From Ramicandelaber brevisporus (taxonomy: Eukaryota > Kickxellomycota > Ramicandelaberales > Ramicandelaberaceae), in the NCBI GenBank assembly GCA_025201865.1, contig MU603068.1, positions 1 through 11,301 of the forward strand: a stretch of 11,301 bases of DNA, written 5' to 3'. The notes beneath the pieces are model-generated. The model was not told where the DNA came from. It did not search any database and saw only the letters and a program-made list of their open reading frames with translations. A program made the position numbers and the translations under genes. Below are positions 1-7,675 of this stretch, in pieces (the stretch's first letter is position 1; each line of letters opens with the position of its first letter).

Positions 1-424
1 CGAACGTGCTGAACTGCGTGCGCGGCAGCAGCCACGACAGCAGCTTGCCCAGCGGGAAGCTGAGAATCTGCACGACGAGCACCGACAGGCCGACGGGCTG
101 CGCGCGGAACGCAAAGAACTGGTTGACGAACGAGAGCGCCGCCGTGAAGATGAGGCCGAGGAGTATCACGCGGAACGTCAGCGACGGCAGCGTCGGGTCG
201 TCCTTGTTGGACACGGCCGCGCGCACCTCAAAGTGCGGCGAGTCCTCCTCGTCGTCGATGTCGTCGGCAGCCGAGTCGCCGGCGTTGGTGGTGCTGTCGA
301 GCTGCTTCTCGTCGACGGAGCTGTAGTCGAGCTTCTCGCCAAAATGGCTGTGGCTGTGGCTGTTGCCGTGGCTGTGGCCGTGGCTGGCGGCTTCCGGAGT
401 GGCGGCTGCCGCGAGACTAGACAT
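1..424 (-). CDS. Oligopeptide transporter (OPT family), N-terminal part; runs off the left edge
   Basis: Reading minus from the ATG at 424-422 gives 141 residues with no stop before the window edge. OPT proteins are polytopic membrane carriers that import small peptides, and in some branches metal chelates, with protons. Residues 1-75 are a hydrophilic, presumably cytosolic tail with a His-rich stretch (His at 15, 17, 19, 23, 25, 27) and an acidic run (DDIDDEED). From about residue 78 the sequence is typical of OPT entry: a PTLPSLTFRV lead-in, a first membrane helix (ILLGLIFTAALSFVN), then QFFAFRAQPVG and a second hydrophobic stretch ending FPLGKLLSWLLP. This matches the family's conserved N-QFF-x-FR ... 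PLGK pattern. The start is the only ATG ahead of the domain and leaves a usual-length tail. Codons are very GC-rich at third positions. Family assignment is firm; the substrate cannot be told. The His-rich tail could bind metal, but that is inference. Confidence 0.92.
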   Translation of the reverse strand, partial: MSSLAAAATPEAASHGHSHGNSHSHSHFGEKLDYSSVDEKQLDSTTNAGDSAADDIDDEEDSPHFEVRAAVSNKDDPTLPSLTFRVILLGLIFTAALSFVNQFFAFRAQPVGLSVLVVQILSFPLGKLLSWLLPRTQFSTF

Positions 425-434
425 GGATGACGCT

Positions 435-487
435 GGTGTGCGTGCGTGTATGTCTATGTGTCTATGCGTCTATGTGTGTGTGTGTGA
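435..487. repeat. TG-rich imperfect microsatellite
   Basis: Alternating TG/TATG/TCTATG units start about 11 bases upstream of the transporter ATG, ending in a (TG)n run at 473-486. On the transporter's strand this is a CA-rich leader. It lies where the 5' UTR or core promoter is expected, so its length could affect expression; that is inference. Confidence 0.75.
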
Positions 488-565
488 GGGGGAGATGATG
501 CCCGTGACTGCTGCAGAGCGTGGACCGGAAGAGACCAAAGAGAGCGAGAGGGAGGCTGCGGCAGA

Positions 566-658
566 GATGGATGGATGGATGGTTTGATATATGGATGGAT
601 GGGGGAAATGGATGTGAAAGTGGATGTGGAAATAGAGGTGGATGTGGATGTGGATGCA
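566..658. repeat. (GATG)n and (GGATGT)n compound microsatellite
   Basis: Two GATG tetranucleotide runs (566-582 and 591-602) are followed by imperfect GGATGT hexamers from 609 to 658. Together they form a purine-rich, G-on-plus-strand block about 150-230 bases upstream of the transporter ATG. No coding function is apparent. Confidence 0.75.
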
Positions 659-1225
659 AGTGCAGCAGGTTTAACTGGCGATTGACGGTGGCTCGAAATG
701 ACCGAGGCGGAAGGAAGGTTGGATTGTGGAGGGTATTTGAAGGAACGGCTGGGGGCATGGAAAGAATATGACGGAACAGCTGCAGATGCAGCGCGGCAGG
801 CGATGGGCAGAGCAGCAGCCGTTGCCAGGCATGTCGCAATTGTCGCGGACTGCGCAGCTGAAAGACCGGCGCCAGTCTGTGTCGCTGCCGCTGTGATGGC
901 GCAACGGAGCGCTTATCGAGATATGGGTCACCGTCCGCGCCGCTGGTTGGCTCGCGAGTGTGGCGAAATCCAGGCGGAGCCAATTCAGTTGGGGAGCCAT
1001 CCAGCGGCAATGCATCGCATCTGCGCTGGCGAATCGGACCGGCGCATCGAGTCACGCTGCTCATCTGCTTGATATCTCACGCAATCTCGCGGTGTGCACC
1101 GTGTGCGCCGTGTGCGCGGTGTTCCCTCTCTGACGCCGAGCCTTTGCAGCCTCCGGTTTGCAGCCTTTGTTGTTTGTGTTTGTTTTTCTTTTGTTGCTGG
1201 TTTCTTTTTTGTTTTTATGTTTAGA

Positions 1226-1264
1226 CTGTTGTTGTTGCTGTTGCTGTTGTTGTTGTTGTTGTTT
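1226..1264. repeat. GTT/GCT trinucleotide run in spacer
   Basis: Thirteen or so trinucleotides of TTG/CTG type follow a T-rich stretch. On the minus strand one frame would read as polyglutamine, but the open frame through it starts at GTG rather than ATG and has no recognisable domain. It is treated as a noncoding microsatellite of the same type that encodes glutamine in the two genes at 4962-8939. Confidence 0.65.
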
Positions 1265-1763
1265 ACTCTTATCCACCACGGCAGTCTATCTGTCGTAAAC
1301 ATGGCTTTCGCCAGACCCGCTTAGCACGTGCAATGGCTGGACAAGGACGTCAGATGCTGTGCAGCCACTCTATTCGGAGGCTCATCGTTGCGCTGACTTT
1401 GCACATGCAGGAGATATGCCGTTTTAATCGTGCAGTTTGTTGCGCATGCCTTTGCCTTCACCCATGCAGCCTACCACACGGACCGTTACTTTCAATCGTG
1501 CAGCCTATTGCACAGGCTATTGCTTTTGATCGCTCTTTGTCCATCAAGCTGGCCACCAACTCGGCCGCAGATACAGCAGAGCAGAGCGCATTCTCTTGTT
1601 GGACAGCCGCTCGTCACAGAGTTGCTCGTCGCATATTTACTCGGCACTCACCACCAACGTCATGTTTCTGCCGATGCCTTCCCTGCCTGCCCTGTTCCCG
1701 TGGCAGTCACCGCCGTCCTCTCCGATGTTCTATCTTTTTAATGATATTATTTAATACTTTTTG

Positions 1764-1818
1764 CTGTCGTACTTAGATGGCCATGATGTTAATATATTTT
1801 ATCATATATTGCCGCTAC
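1764..1818 (-). other. Candidate 3'-terminal intron of PRP19
   Basis: On the minus strand the sequence ACAG/GTAGCG at 1819/1818 could be a 5' splice site, TTAAC at 1792-1788 a branch point and CGACAG ending at 1764 a 3' splice site. Use of this intron would replace the final GSGNI with AKSIK and a TAA at 1749-1747. The motivation is that the unspliced protein stops before the closing WD40 strand; the spliced end (KSIK) only weakly resembles the family's RSLK-like end. This is inference. Confidence 0.25.
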
Positions 1819-3538
1819 CTGTGACTATTAGAGGTTTGCTGGCAACTCCGTCAACGAAGCCGAGCTGGCAATCTGTATCCACTGGTAGATTCCAGATCGT
1901 TGACCAGTTTTTGCTGCTCACGATGAATGGCTGATGAGTAACTGCCTGACCGCTGACTGCCAGATATTCACCAGTTGCGTCGTATTCCAAATGAATTGAG
2001 CTGCCAGCATCTGAGTTTTCGCTGCATGGTATACGGTGCGCTTGCTCCTGTGTTCTGAGATCCCAAATTCGAACACCATCTCCGTGGGCAAACGTAGCCA
2101 TGTGATATCCATTCTCTGCAAACTCCAATGCCACAACTCGCAACCCGCTTGGATGGTTAAATGTTGTTGTCATATCCTCATCAGCCGTATTCCACAATTT
2201 AATGTAACCACCGCTCAAAGATGATGCCACCAGCAATAATCCGTCAACGTGGAATCTAGGACAGGTGAATCCGCCATCTTCGGGAGAAGAGTTGACAGTG
2301 AGCACAGCTCTGAAAGACGAGTCTGCCAACGATACAACGGTCAACGCGTGATGTGATTGAGCGCGGCTAATAACCATAAACTGCTGAGATGGATGAATGT
2401 CAATGCCTGTCACGGCTCCAGAATCTGACAGAATGCCTGCACCAACATCAAGCTTGATTTGCGAGTCAGGCGCTGTGGAATCACCAGCCGTTGATTTAAT
2501 CAATGAAACCAAAACCTGACGCACAGAACCATCACTGCATCCAATGTAAAGCATATCATCTGCTTCATTTTGCGAGCTGTTCCACACCATGCAGTTGACC
2601 ATATAGCTCGAGTCTGAGTGAGTGACTATATCGTTCCCATACACTATATGCAGTTTACCGTCGATGGAAACGCATCCAGCCAAGGGATCTCCAGATGCTT
2701 GTGCAGATGCAGCCGACGCAGCGAGGATAGTGTCTGGACGCCGCCGATGATTGATAGCCACATGAGTGGACTTGATTGACTCTTTACCGGCTGTAACTTG
2801 GGACTCAATCTTCTCGAGCGCTGCTTTGACAACATCACGTTTTGACAGTGCTGAAATTTGAGCAGCAAATGGCTCGACGTCCTTCCGCTTACGCAGCTGT
2901 TTGCGTTGAGCCACAATGGCTGCAGATGAAGCCTGAAGCTGTTCGATATCAGTTGCTGTGAAGGATGCAATCGTTGACGGCTGTTCTTCAACTGGTTGTT
3001 CATGGACTGGTTCATCACCTTCAATATCCATTGGAGCAGATTCGTCCTGAGCGGTAGCATCTGTTGGAATATCACGCTCGATGACTGATGTTGTGGATTC
3101 ATTGGCCTGCATACGTTCAACGGTGGCACGAAGCTCATCGCGCTCTTGGATCAACCGAGCAATGACTCTGCGACATGCGTCATTCTGGAAGAGTGCCTCG
3201 CTCAACTCGAGTCTCGTACGCGCGTAGTCTCGACGGAGACGGTGAGTCTCAAGCATTGTGGCATCCCACTCATCCTGCATGGTCGAAATCAGAGCAGGGA
3301 TTGATGCAATCTGCGGAAGACGCGGCGGACGGTATATCGAAGCACTGGTGTCGTCTTCGGACTGGAACTGGAGCTCAACGAGATCGCTTGGTTGCAACGA
3401 CTCGCCTGTGACGGGGCACTTGCCATCGTTTGTGGCCAAATGAGCCAAGATCAGTCGCTTCTCGAACACATGGCCACTGCGCGTCGACACAACGGGCACC
3501 TGAGGCGCAACACCCGAGATGGAGCAACGAAGCATCAA
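1802..3538 (-). CDS. PRP19: Pre-mRNA-processing factor 19 (U-box E3 ligase, WD40)
   Basis: Prp19 is the core of the NineTeen complex, a nuclear U-box ubiquitin ligase needed for spliceosome activation. The 578-residue product has the family order. Residues 3-58 are the U-box (CSISG, VFEKRLI, CPVTGESL). Residues 74-145 are the Prp19 tetramerisation coiled coil (IPALISTMQDEWDATML, then FQNDACRRVIARLI). An acidic linker covers 146-190, a basic stretch about 208-220 (QRKQLRKRKD), and WD40 blades about 285-578 (clear blades at 422-450, KLWN, and 465-493, IWDL). The U-box is well kept while the first WD blades are diverged. Human Prp19 is 504 residues; the excess here is mainly in the linker. The start is the first of two adjacent ATGs; the second (3535) would fit as well. 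The last blade ends early at VTGSGNI, without the usual closing strand; a 55-base intron at the end could change the last residues. Confidence 0.95.
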   Translation of the reverse strand: MMLRCSISGVAPQVPVVSTRSGHVFEKRLILAHLATNDGKCPVTGESLQPSDLVELQFQSEDDTSASIYRPPRLPQIASIPALISTMQDEWDATMLETHRLRRDYARTRLELSEALFQNDACRRVIARLIQERDELRATVERMQANESTTSVIERDIPTDATAQDESAPMDIEGDEPVHEQPVEEQPSTIASFTATDIEQLQASSAAIVAQRKQLRKRKDVEPFAAQISALSKRDVVKAALEKIESQVTAGKESIKSTHVAINHRRRPDTILAASAASAQASGDPLAGCVSIDGKLHIVYGNDIVTHSDSSYMVNCMVWNSSQNEADDMLYIGCSDGSVRQVLVSLIKSTAGDSTAPDSQIKLDVGAGILSDSGAVTGIDIHPSQQFMVISRAQSHHALTVVSLADSSFRAVLTVNSSPEDGGFTCPRFHVDGLLLVASSLSGGYIKLWNTADEDMTTTFNHPSGLRVVALEFAENGYHMATFAHGDGVRIWDLRTQEQAHRIPCSENSDAGSSIHLEYDATGEYLAVSGQAVTHQPFIVSSKNWSTIWNLPVDTDCQLGFVDGVASKPLIVTGSGNI

Positions 3539-3677
3539 CTGCAGAGATCAATCTATCTGTGCACGCACTCGCGCTCGTGTTTATTATTGCTGTCTTTTTT
3601 TTACGTTCTAACTGGGATGGTATTCAACCGAAACTGGAACTAGTTGAAAATGGGAACTAAACTAGAAGATGGTACTT
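3539..3677 (-). promoter_or_regulatory. Short tandem spacer: RRM-gene 3' end and PRP19 5' region
   Basis: Only 139 bases separate the RRM gene stop from the PRP19 ATG, both on the minus strand. On that strand it contains an A-tract (3594-3602) and an AATAAA hexamer (3585-3580), a possible polyadenylation signal of the RRM gene. The PRP19 promoter must therefore be very compact or overlap the upstream gene's 3' UTR. Confidence 0.45.
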
Positions 3678-4520
3678 TTAAGCATCGGTGGACTCAGCAG
3701 CTGGCTGGGCAAGGGCAGCGCTGACGCCAATCTTGCGGCCCTCGGAGTGGGTGTCGATCTTCTCGAAGTCAGCAATGGCCTTGAGCTGCTCGGAGTTGTC
3801 GGCAAAGTCGACGAAGCCGTAGCCCTTGGAGCGGGTGGTGTCCTTGCGGTACACAACGCGGGCCTTGGTGACCTTGTAGGCCTCGAAGAGCTTGGCGAGA
3901 CCGGCGTCGTCCATGGAGAATGGCAGGTTGGCAACGAACACGGTCACATCGGACTTCTCGCCAGACTTTGGTGCGCGTGGAGCGCGGGGCTTGCGCTGGG
4001 CTGGAGCCGCAGCAGAGTCGGTGGCATCGTCCGCAGCACCATCCTTCTGGCCAGATGTCTTGCGTGGACGGAAGCGGCGGGCCTTGCCGTTGCGACGAGC
4101 CTCGCTGTCGGCACCCTCTGAGGCATCGGCGCCAGCATCAGCGCCAGCAGCTGGAGCACCGTTGTCGTCGATGCGGGCTGGCTTGGACTCGCGGGTGCGT
4201 GGAGCGCGCTTGGGGCGTTCAGCGCTGTGGACTGGCTCTGGCTTGGCCTTCTCCACAGTGATTTCACGGCCATCGAGCTCGGATCCGTTGAAAAGCTCAA
4301 CGGCCTTGGCGATGGAGGCCTCATCAGGGAAGGTGACGAAGCCATAGCCCTTAGAACGAGGGCCACGGGTGATGATGCGAGCTTCAACAACACTGCCGGC
4401 TGGGGCGAAGTGCTCGGCGAGCGCCTCACGCTTGGTGGTGAACGACAGATTGCTGACGAAGACCTTCAAGGCGGCTTCGACAGCAACTGGGGCGGCGGCA
4501 ACGGGGGCTTCGGCGGACAT
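3678..4520 (-). CDS. RNA-binding protein with two RRM domains (Sbp1/nucleolin-like layout)
   Basis: The 280-residue product has an RRM at about 18-93 (RNP2 VFVSNL at 20-25, RNP1 KGYGFVTF at 57-64) and a second at about 192-268 (RNP2 VFVANL at 194-199, RNP1 KGYGFVDF at 232-239). A disordered linker (95-190) rich in Ala, Lys, Arg, Pro and acidic residues joins them. Both RNP motifs keep the aromatic residues that stack on RNA, so both domains should bind single-stranded RNA. The layout recalls yeast Sbp1 or nucleolin-type proteins but lacks an obvious RGG block, so no ortholog is claimed. The ATG at 4520 is chosen because the frame extends 35 codons upstream only through a Ser/Pro-rich leader and RRM1 begins soon after 4520; it has A at -3. 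Third positions are strongly G/C, unlike the genes at 4962-8939, suggesting high expression. Confidence 0.93.
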   Translation of the reverse strand: MSAEAPVAAAPVAVEAALKVFVSNLSFTTKREALAEHFAPAGSVVEARIITRGPRSKGYGFVTFPDEASIAKAVELFNGSELDGREITVEKAKPEPVHSAERPKRAPRTRESKPARIDDNGAPAAGADAGADASEGADSEARRNGKARRFRPRKTSGQKDGAADDATDSAAAPAQRKPRAPRAPKSGEKSDVTVFVANLPFSMDDAGLAKLFEAYKVTKARVVYRKDTTRSKGYGFVDFADNSEQLKAIADFEKIDTHSEGRKIGVSAALAQPAAESTDA

Positions 4521-4625
4521 GCTTTGGGGTCTTGGAGCGGGGAGGGAGCTGAAGGGGCTAGAAGAGCTAGAAGAGCGATCTCTGGGGTTTAAAAAAATGG
4601 GTCTGAGGAGAGACAAACCATACAA
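4521..4625 (-). promoter_or_regulatory. Pyrimidine-rich 5' leader of the RRM gene
   Basis: On the minus strand the bases just upstream of the ATG are C/T-rich, with repeated TCTTCTAGC units around 4554-4575 and a T-run at about 4591-4597. CT-rich stretches near transcription starts are common in highly expressed fungal genes. The reading frame is open through here, so a longer N-terminus beginning at 4625 cannot be excluded. Confidence 0.4.
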
Positions 4626-4958
4626 CTAGCAGGCGAAAGCAACGTTCACTCCCACCTCTCAGAAAATGACCAAAATGTTCGGACCCCTTGCAAAAACTCT
4701 GGGCGAAACGACCAAACACCTCAACTTTTAAAGCTAAATTGGCATCGTATCTAGCCCATCGGGACCACAGAGCACGTCCCTTTCCAATGACGATCATAAC
4801 GGAATGTCAGGCTTCATGAGTGGAGGTGTTATTATCGTTTCAAAAGAGTGCTTTCATTTTCCCCATTATCGTGTATGGCGAAATTCGATAAACGCAAAAC
4901 GTAAAAACTGATAATTAAAAATGATGAAATATTAAAGAGGTACAGAACAGGAAGTGAA
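4626..4958. other. Spacer between homeodomain gene 3' end and RRM gene promoter
   Basis: This stretch should hold the homeodomain gene's 3' UTR (AT-rich, 4830-4958) and the RRM gene's promoter (4626-4830). A 76-codon ATG frame exists on the minus strand (4797-4567) but it runs into the RRM leader, has no recognisable domain and is probably chance. No RNA gene is seen. Confidence 0.5.
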
Positions 4959-6773
4959 TCAAACTTTATTTGTAGTGCGCGTAGCATTTTGAGTCTTCCG
5001 TCTGTTTCGTTTCTGAGCATATATAAACCACAGACGAATCTTTTCGACATTGACACCAGCTATCTTAGCCCACTTCGCTATTTCAACCATCGATGGAAAC
5101 GGATTACTTCTATTATCATCCAGCCACTTGTTGAGGCACCTTCTCAACCTGGGGTGCAGCTGGCCACTGCGTGAATTTGATTTCCATCCGCCTTCTTCAG
5201 TTGGCACAATATCCAATTCCGCTACTGCCGCCATTATAGTCAACGTTTGGTTATTTTTAATTAATTTGATGACATCAATTGCTTCCTGCAGTATTTCAGA
5301 GCGTTCAAATATTTGAAGATTTGGAATCACACCTTTAAGTCGCCTAGTTGCGGTTTTGATTTTCTTAATAAGAACTGTAGTTGAAGTTGCTGTGGTTGAT
5401 GACTTGATAGGTAGAGCTTTTCGAATTGCGCCAAGCTGAGTGATTAGTTGCGTTTCATCAACCAATTCATATAGTTTGTTGTATTGTACTATGAGGTTAT
5501 TCTTGCATCTACTACATATCTCATTCTTCCGCTGACGCTGTTCATCAGTTAGTGTGCTAGACTGTTGTTGCTGTTGCTCAGACTGGGCAGTAATCGATGA
5601 TGGTGCAGGCTGTTGCTGCAGCTGTTGTTGTTCAGACTGAGCAGCTATCGATGATGTACTTTGTTGCTTCGTTTGCTGAATTGGCTTTTGCTGTTGCTGT
5701 CGTTGTGCAGATTGGACAGTTGGCAATGGTGCATTTTGCTGCTGTTGCTGCTTTTGCTGTTGTTGCTGTGGTATATATGACGATGGAAACTTGCCATTGC
5801 CCAGCAGTGTCAAACCCCTGAGGAAGAGTGCATTTGCTTCCTTATAAGAAGGATGCTTATGTGGCGAGCTGGTGCGGCTGACAATCGTTTCCATACTGAT
5901 GTTGTTGATGCTGCTGCCAACCTTGAACTTGAATGTTGTTGTGACGGAGTGGTATTTGGCTGGAGCATTGATGGGAATGTGTATGGATGGAACTGGCGGC
6001 TGCTGAGTGTAGAATGATGGAATGTCAACTGATGCAACAATCTCGTCGCCAGTACTGGACTGTTGCAGAGGCAAGATGACGCCAACAACAGTGTGGTCGA
6101 GAAAAGAGTGCAATCCACCGTTAATACCACGCTGAATAATGCTGCCGGAAAGCAGATGAGGCGGCAGCATTACGACATCCAGTGCGGATACTGGGGAGAG
6201 GTTTTTGAAGTGCGATAGACGCAGATGGATGTTGGTGGAGCGAGCTGGCGTGTTGAAACAGCGGGAAAGGTGGATGGGGTCAATGAAACCAATACGAGCC
6301 AATGGCATGAGCACAGCTTCCAGATGGTGGTTGCATTCTCGCTTGTACTCGGCCAGCAAATGTCGATACCATAACGAACAACGTAGCTGCAGTGGTGTTG
6401 TGACCAATCGGAGGTAGCGGCTTCGGTCGTACCAATGGCCAACTGAATTGACATCACCAAGGAACACTCGGAAGTAATGCAGCTCACCAATGCTTTTGAT
6501 GGACTTCTCAACGTACTGCCCAAACTGATAGCGAATTGATGAACGAGCCTGCCAGCCTGAGTGGAAATAACAAACAACAGTATGTACCTTAATCCCACTG
6601 ACCAGTATAAGTTCGTACAGAGCAAAGCGACTGTTGAAATCACTCGAATAAAGAGAGCTGGCTCTATCAAGTTCCACATCAACAACAGAAGCAACACTGG
6701 CCAGGTTGACAACAATGCCCACATATCCACGACGCAATGCCTTGTAATTCATGCGAGCACAGACTATCTTCAT
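4959..6773 (-). CDS. Glutamine-rich protein with TALE-like homeodomain and USP-like N-terminal segment
   Basis: From the ATG at 6773 the product is 604 residues; the frame is open a further 20 codons but has no earlier ATG. Residues 534-594 form a homeodomain of the TALE type: a WLDDNRSNPFPS segment carries the three-residue loop extension (NPFPS 557-561), followed by the recognition helix KIRLWFIYAQKRNRR. The Trp-Phe core (582-583) is present, but the near-invariant Asn of the WFxN motif is Tyr585 and the usual Arg two residues on is Gln587. Residues 335-404 are Gln-rich, and CSRC is at 420-423. Residues about 18-105 resemble the last part of a USP fold (YVGIVVNL, then YELILVSG, then HTVVCYFHSGW). 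The rest is unrecognised. It is likely nuclear. The 5' end may include unseen exons. A regulator role is inferred; specific DNA binding is doubtful given the missing contacts. Confidence 0.8.
   Translation of the reverse strand: MKIVCARMNYKALRRGYVGIVVNLASVASVVDVELDRASSLYSSDFNSRFALYELILVSGIKVHTVVCYFHSGWQARSSIRYQFGQYVEKSIKSIGELHYFRVFLGDVNSVGHWYDRSRYLRLVTTPLQLRCSLWYRHLLAEYKRECNHHLEAVLMPLARIGFIDPIHLSRCFNTPARSTNIHLRLSHFKNLSPVSALDVVMLPPHLLSGSIIQRGINGGLHSFLDHTVVGVILPLQQSSTGDEIVASVDIPSFYTQQPPVPSIHIPINAPAKYHSVTTTFKFKVGSSINNISMETIVSRTSSPHKHPSYKEANALFLRGLTLLGNGKFPSSYIPQQQQQKQQQQQNAPLPTVQSAQRQQQQKPIQQTKQQSTSSIAAQSEQQQLQQQPAPSSITAQSEQQQQQSSTLTDEQRQRKNEICSRCKNNLIVQYNKLYELVDETQLITQLGAIRKALPIKSSTTATSTTVLIKKIKTATRRLKGVIPNLQIFERSEILQEAIDVIKLIKNNQTLTIMAAVAELDIVPTEEGGWKSNSRSGQLHPRLRRCLNKWLDDNRSNPFPSMVEIAKWAKIAGVNVEKIRLWFIYAQKRNRRKTQNATRTTNKV
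4965..4970 (-). terminator. AATAAA overlapping the end of the homeodomain gene
   Basis: On the minus strand AATAAA spans the Asn602-Lys603 codons, just before the TGA at 4961-4959. If it is the working polyadenylation signal the 3' UTR would be only a few tens of bases; it may equally be chance in an AT-rich stretch. Confidence 0.35.
4989..5174 (-). other. TALE-type homeodomain with non-canonical recognition helix
   Basis: Encodes residues 534 to about 595 of the Gln-rich protein. The pattern L-x7-L-x2-WL-x2-N-x2-NPFPS-x2-E, then AG(V), then LWF-x5-R matches TALE homeodomains such as KNOX/PBX types. Tyr codon TAT at 5021-5019 sits where Asn51 is expected, and Gln codon CAG at 5015-5013 where Arg53 is expected. 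Each is one base from the canonical codon. Confidence 0.85.
5560..5771 (-). repeat. Glutamine-coding CAA/CAG tracts with a 54-base tandem duplication
   Basis: Several interrupted glutamine runs are coded by mixed CAA and CAG. Within them a 54-base unit is duplicated: near-identical copies begin at 5578 and 5632 (TCAGACTGxGCAG then ATCGATGATG), giving the repeated peptide SSI(A/T)AQSEQQQ. The shared unit shows local duplication rather than simple triplet slippage alone. Confidence 0.8.
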
Positions 6774-6851
6774 CTTCTTGAACACAACCTCAGTCAACTC
6801 AGTAAAACAGACTGCAGAGTAGATGAAGAGCAACCAGGCGGAGGGTGTTTC

Positions 6852-7640
6852 CTAGGTAGGGTCACGCAGGGTCTTTGAAGACGAAAGACTAAGGGTTTTA
6901 AAAAGAGTATAAATCGAGAGGGGGAAACAAGAGGAGAAAAGGGGTCGGTGTGCGGAGTTGAGGGGTGGGGTTTTTTTTTGTATATAAATTTTATAAGTGA
7001 AATAATTTTCACCGCGAATTGCAAAAGGTTTACAGTAGATATCGAGCAACGCAGGAAGATGCTGTAAGAACATGAGACCATTGAGCATTCGCAGGTTGAT
7101 GTGGCAAATGCTCAAATGGTTGTTGCCAACAACGTGCATATTTCCAGAGCCAGCTACATCTACTTTGCCTGTAAACCGCAGGTGCCTGCAAACTGGTAGC
7201 AGTGGAGTGGATGACGACCGCCGCCGCTTCTTCCGATAGCGACCAAACTTCCATCCGCTACGAGTGACATTCTTGCGAAGTTCATCTAGCATTCGATGCA
7301 GCTCTGTTGTTGAAGGAGAACTGCGGCGAGCCACTGCAGTCGTTGTAGATGAAGACGCGCGTTTTGGTGGACGAGAGCGGTTCTTCTTTGGGAAGCTGAA
7401 GCGACGTACTGGAATTGGTACTGCTGTTGTTGTTGTCTTCTTGTTCTTCTTCTTCTTCTTGGCTGTAGTGGATCGTTTGCCAGATTTGAGAGCTGACTTG
7501 GCAGGAGAAGACACAACAATGGTTGTAGCGGCAGTGGACGAGTCAACCTGTGGCTGATCAACTAACTTGAGCCGCTTAACTACTGACTCATCCTTCGAAT
7601 CACGAGCGCGTTTGTTTGAGATTGCGGTGCTGCTGTTGAG

Positions 7641-7675
<35 letters not shown>

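Larger units (their letters stand above)
425..1801. other. Gene-poor spacer between transporter 5' end and PRP19 3' end
   Basis: No convincing gene is seen in these 1.4 kb. The left part should hold the transporter promoter and 5' leader; the right end, AT-rich from about 1736, should hold the PRP19 3' UTR. Open frames exist on both strands (for example 698-1072 plus, Ala-rich, and 462-1064 minus, Pro/His/Leu-rich), but they overlap each other, follow simple repeats and resemble no known domain. Simple repeats at 435-487, 566-658 and 1226-1264 and short GTGTGCGCC-type repeats near 1094-1120 account for much of the structure. Confidence 0.6.

Noticed and set aside
462-1064. 200-codon minus-strand frame upstream of the transporter
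   Set aside because: It reads through microsatellites (His-Pro repeats), is low-complexity and lies where promoter and leader sequence is expected.
698-1072. 124-codon plus-strand ATG frame, Ala/Arg-rich
   Set aside because: It overlaps a long minus-strand frame in the same GC-rich DNA, shows no domain and no supporting context; kept only as part of the spacer.
1061-1279. Minus-strand frame with a 12-Gln run
   Set aside because: It starts at GTG, not ATG, and consists of a triplet repeat plus Lys/Asn/Thr low complexity; likely a noncoding microsatellite.
1333-1776. 147-codon plus-strand frame, Cys/Leu-rich
   Set aside because: No domain and irregular composition; it runs into the AT-rich PRP19 3' flank. 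Considered chance.
4567-4797. 76-codon minus-strand ATG frame upstream of the RRM gene
   Set aside because: It overlaps the RRM leader, has no family resemblance and is short enough to be chance.
7051-7190. CHINLRMLNGL segment near the end of the RS protein as a true USP Cys box paired with the His-box in the next gene
   Set aside because: The match to the Cys-box pattern is short, the expected roughly 150-residue middle of a USP is missing between the two, and an LRR-like reading fits as well.
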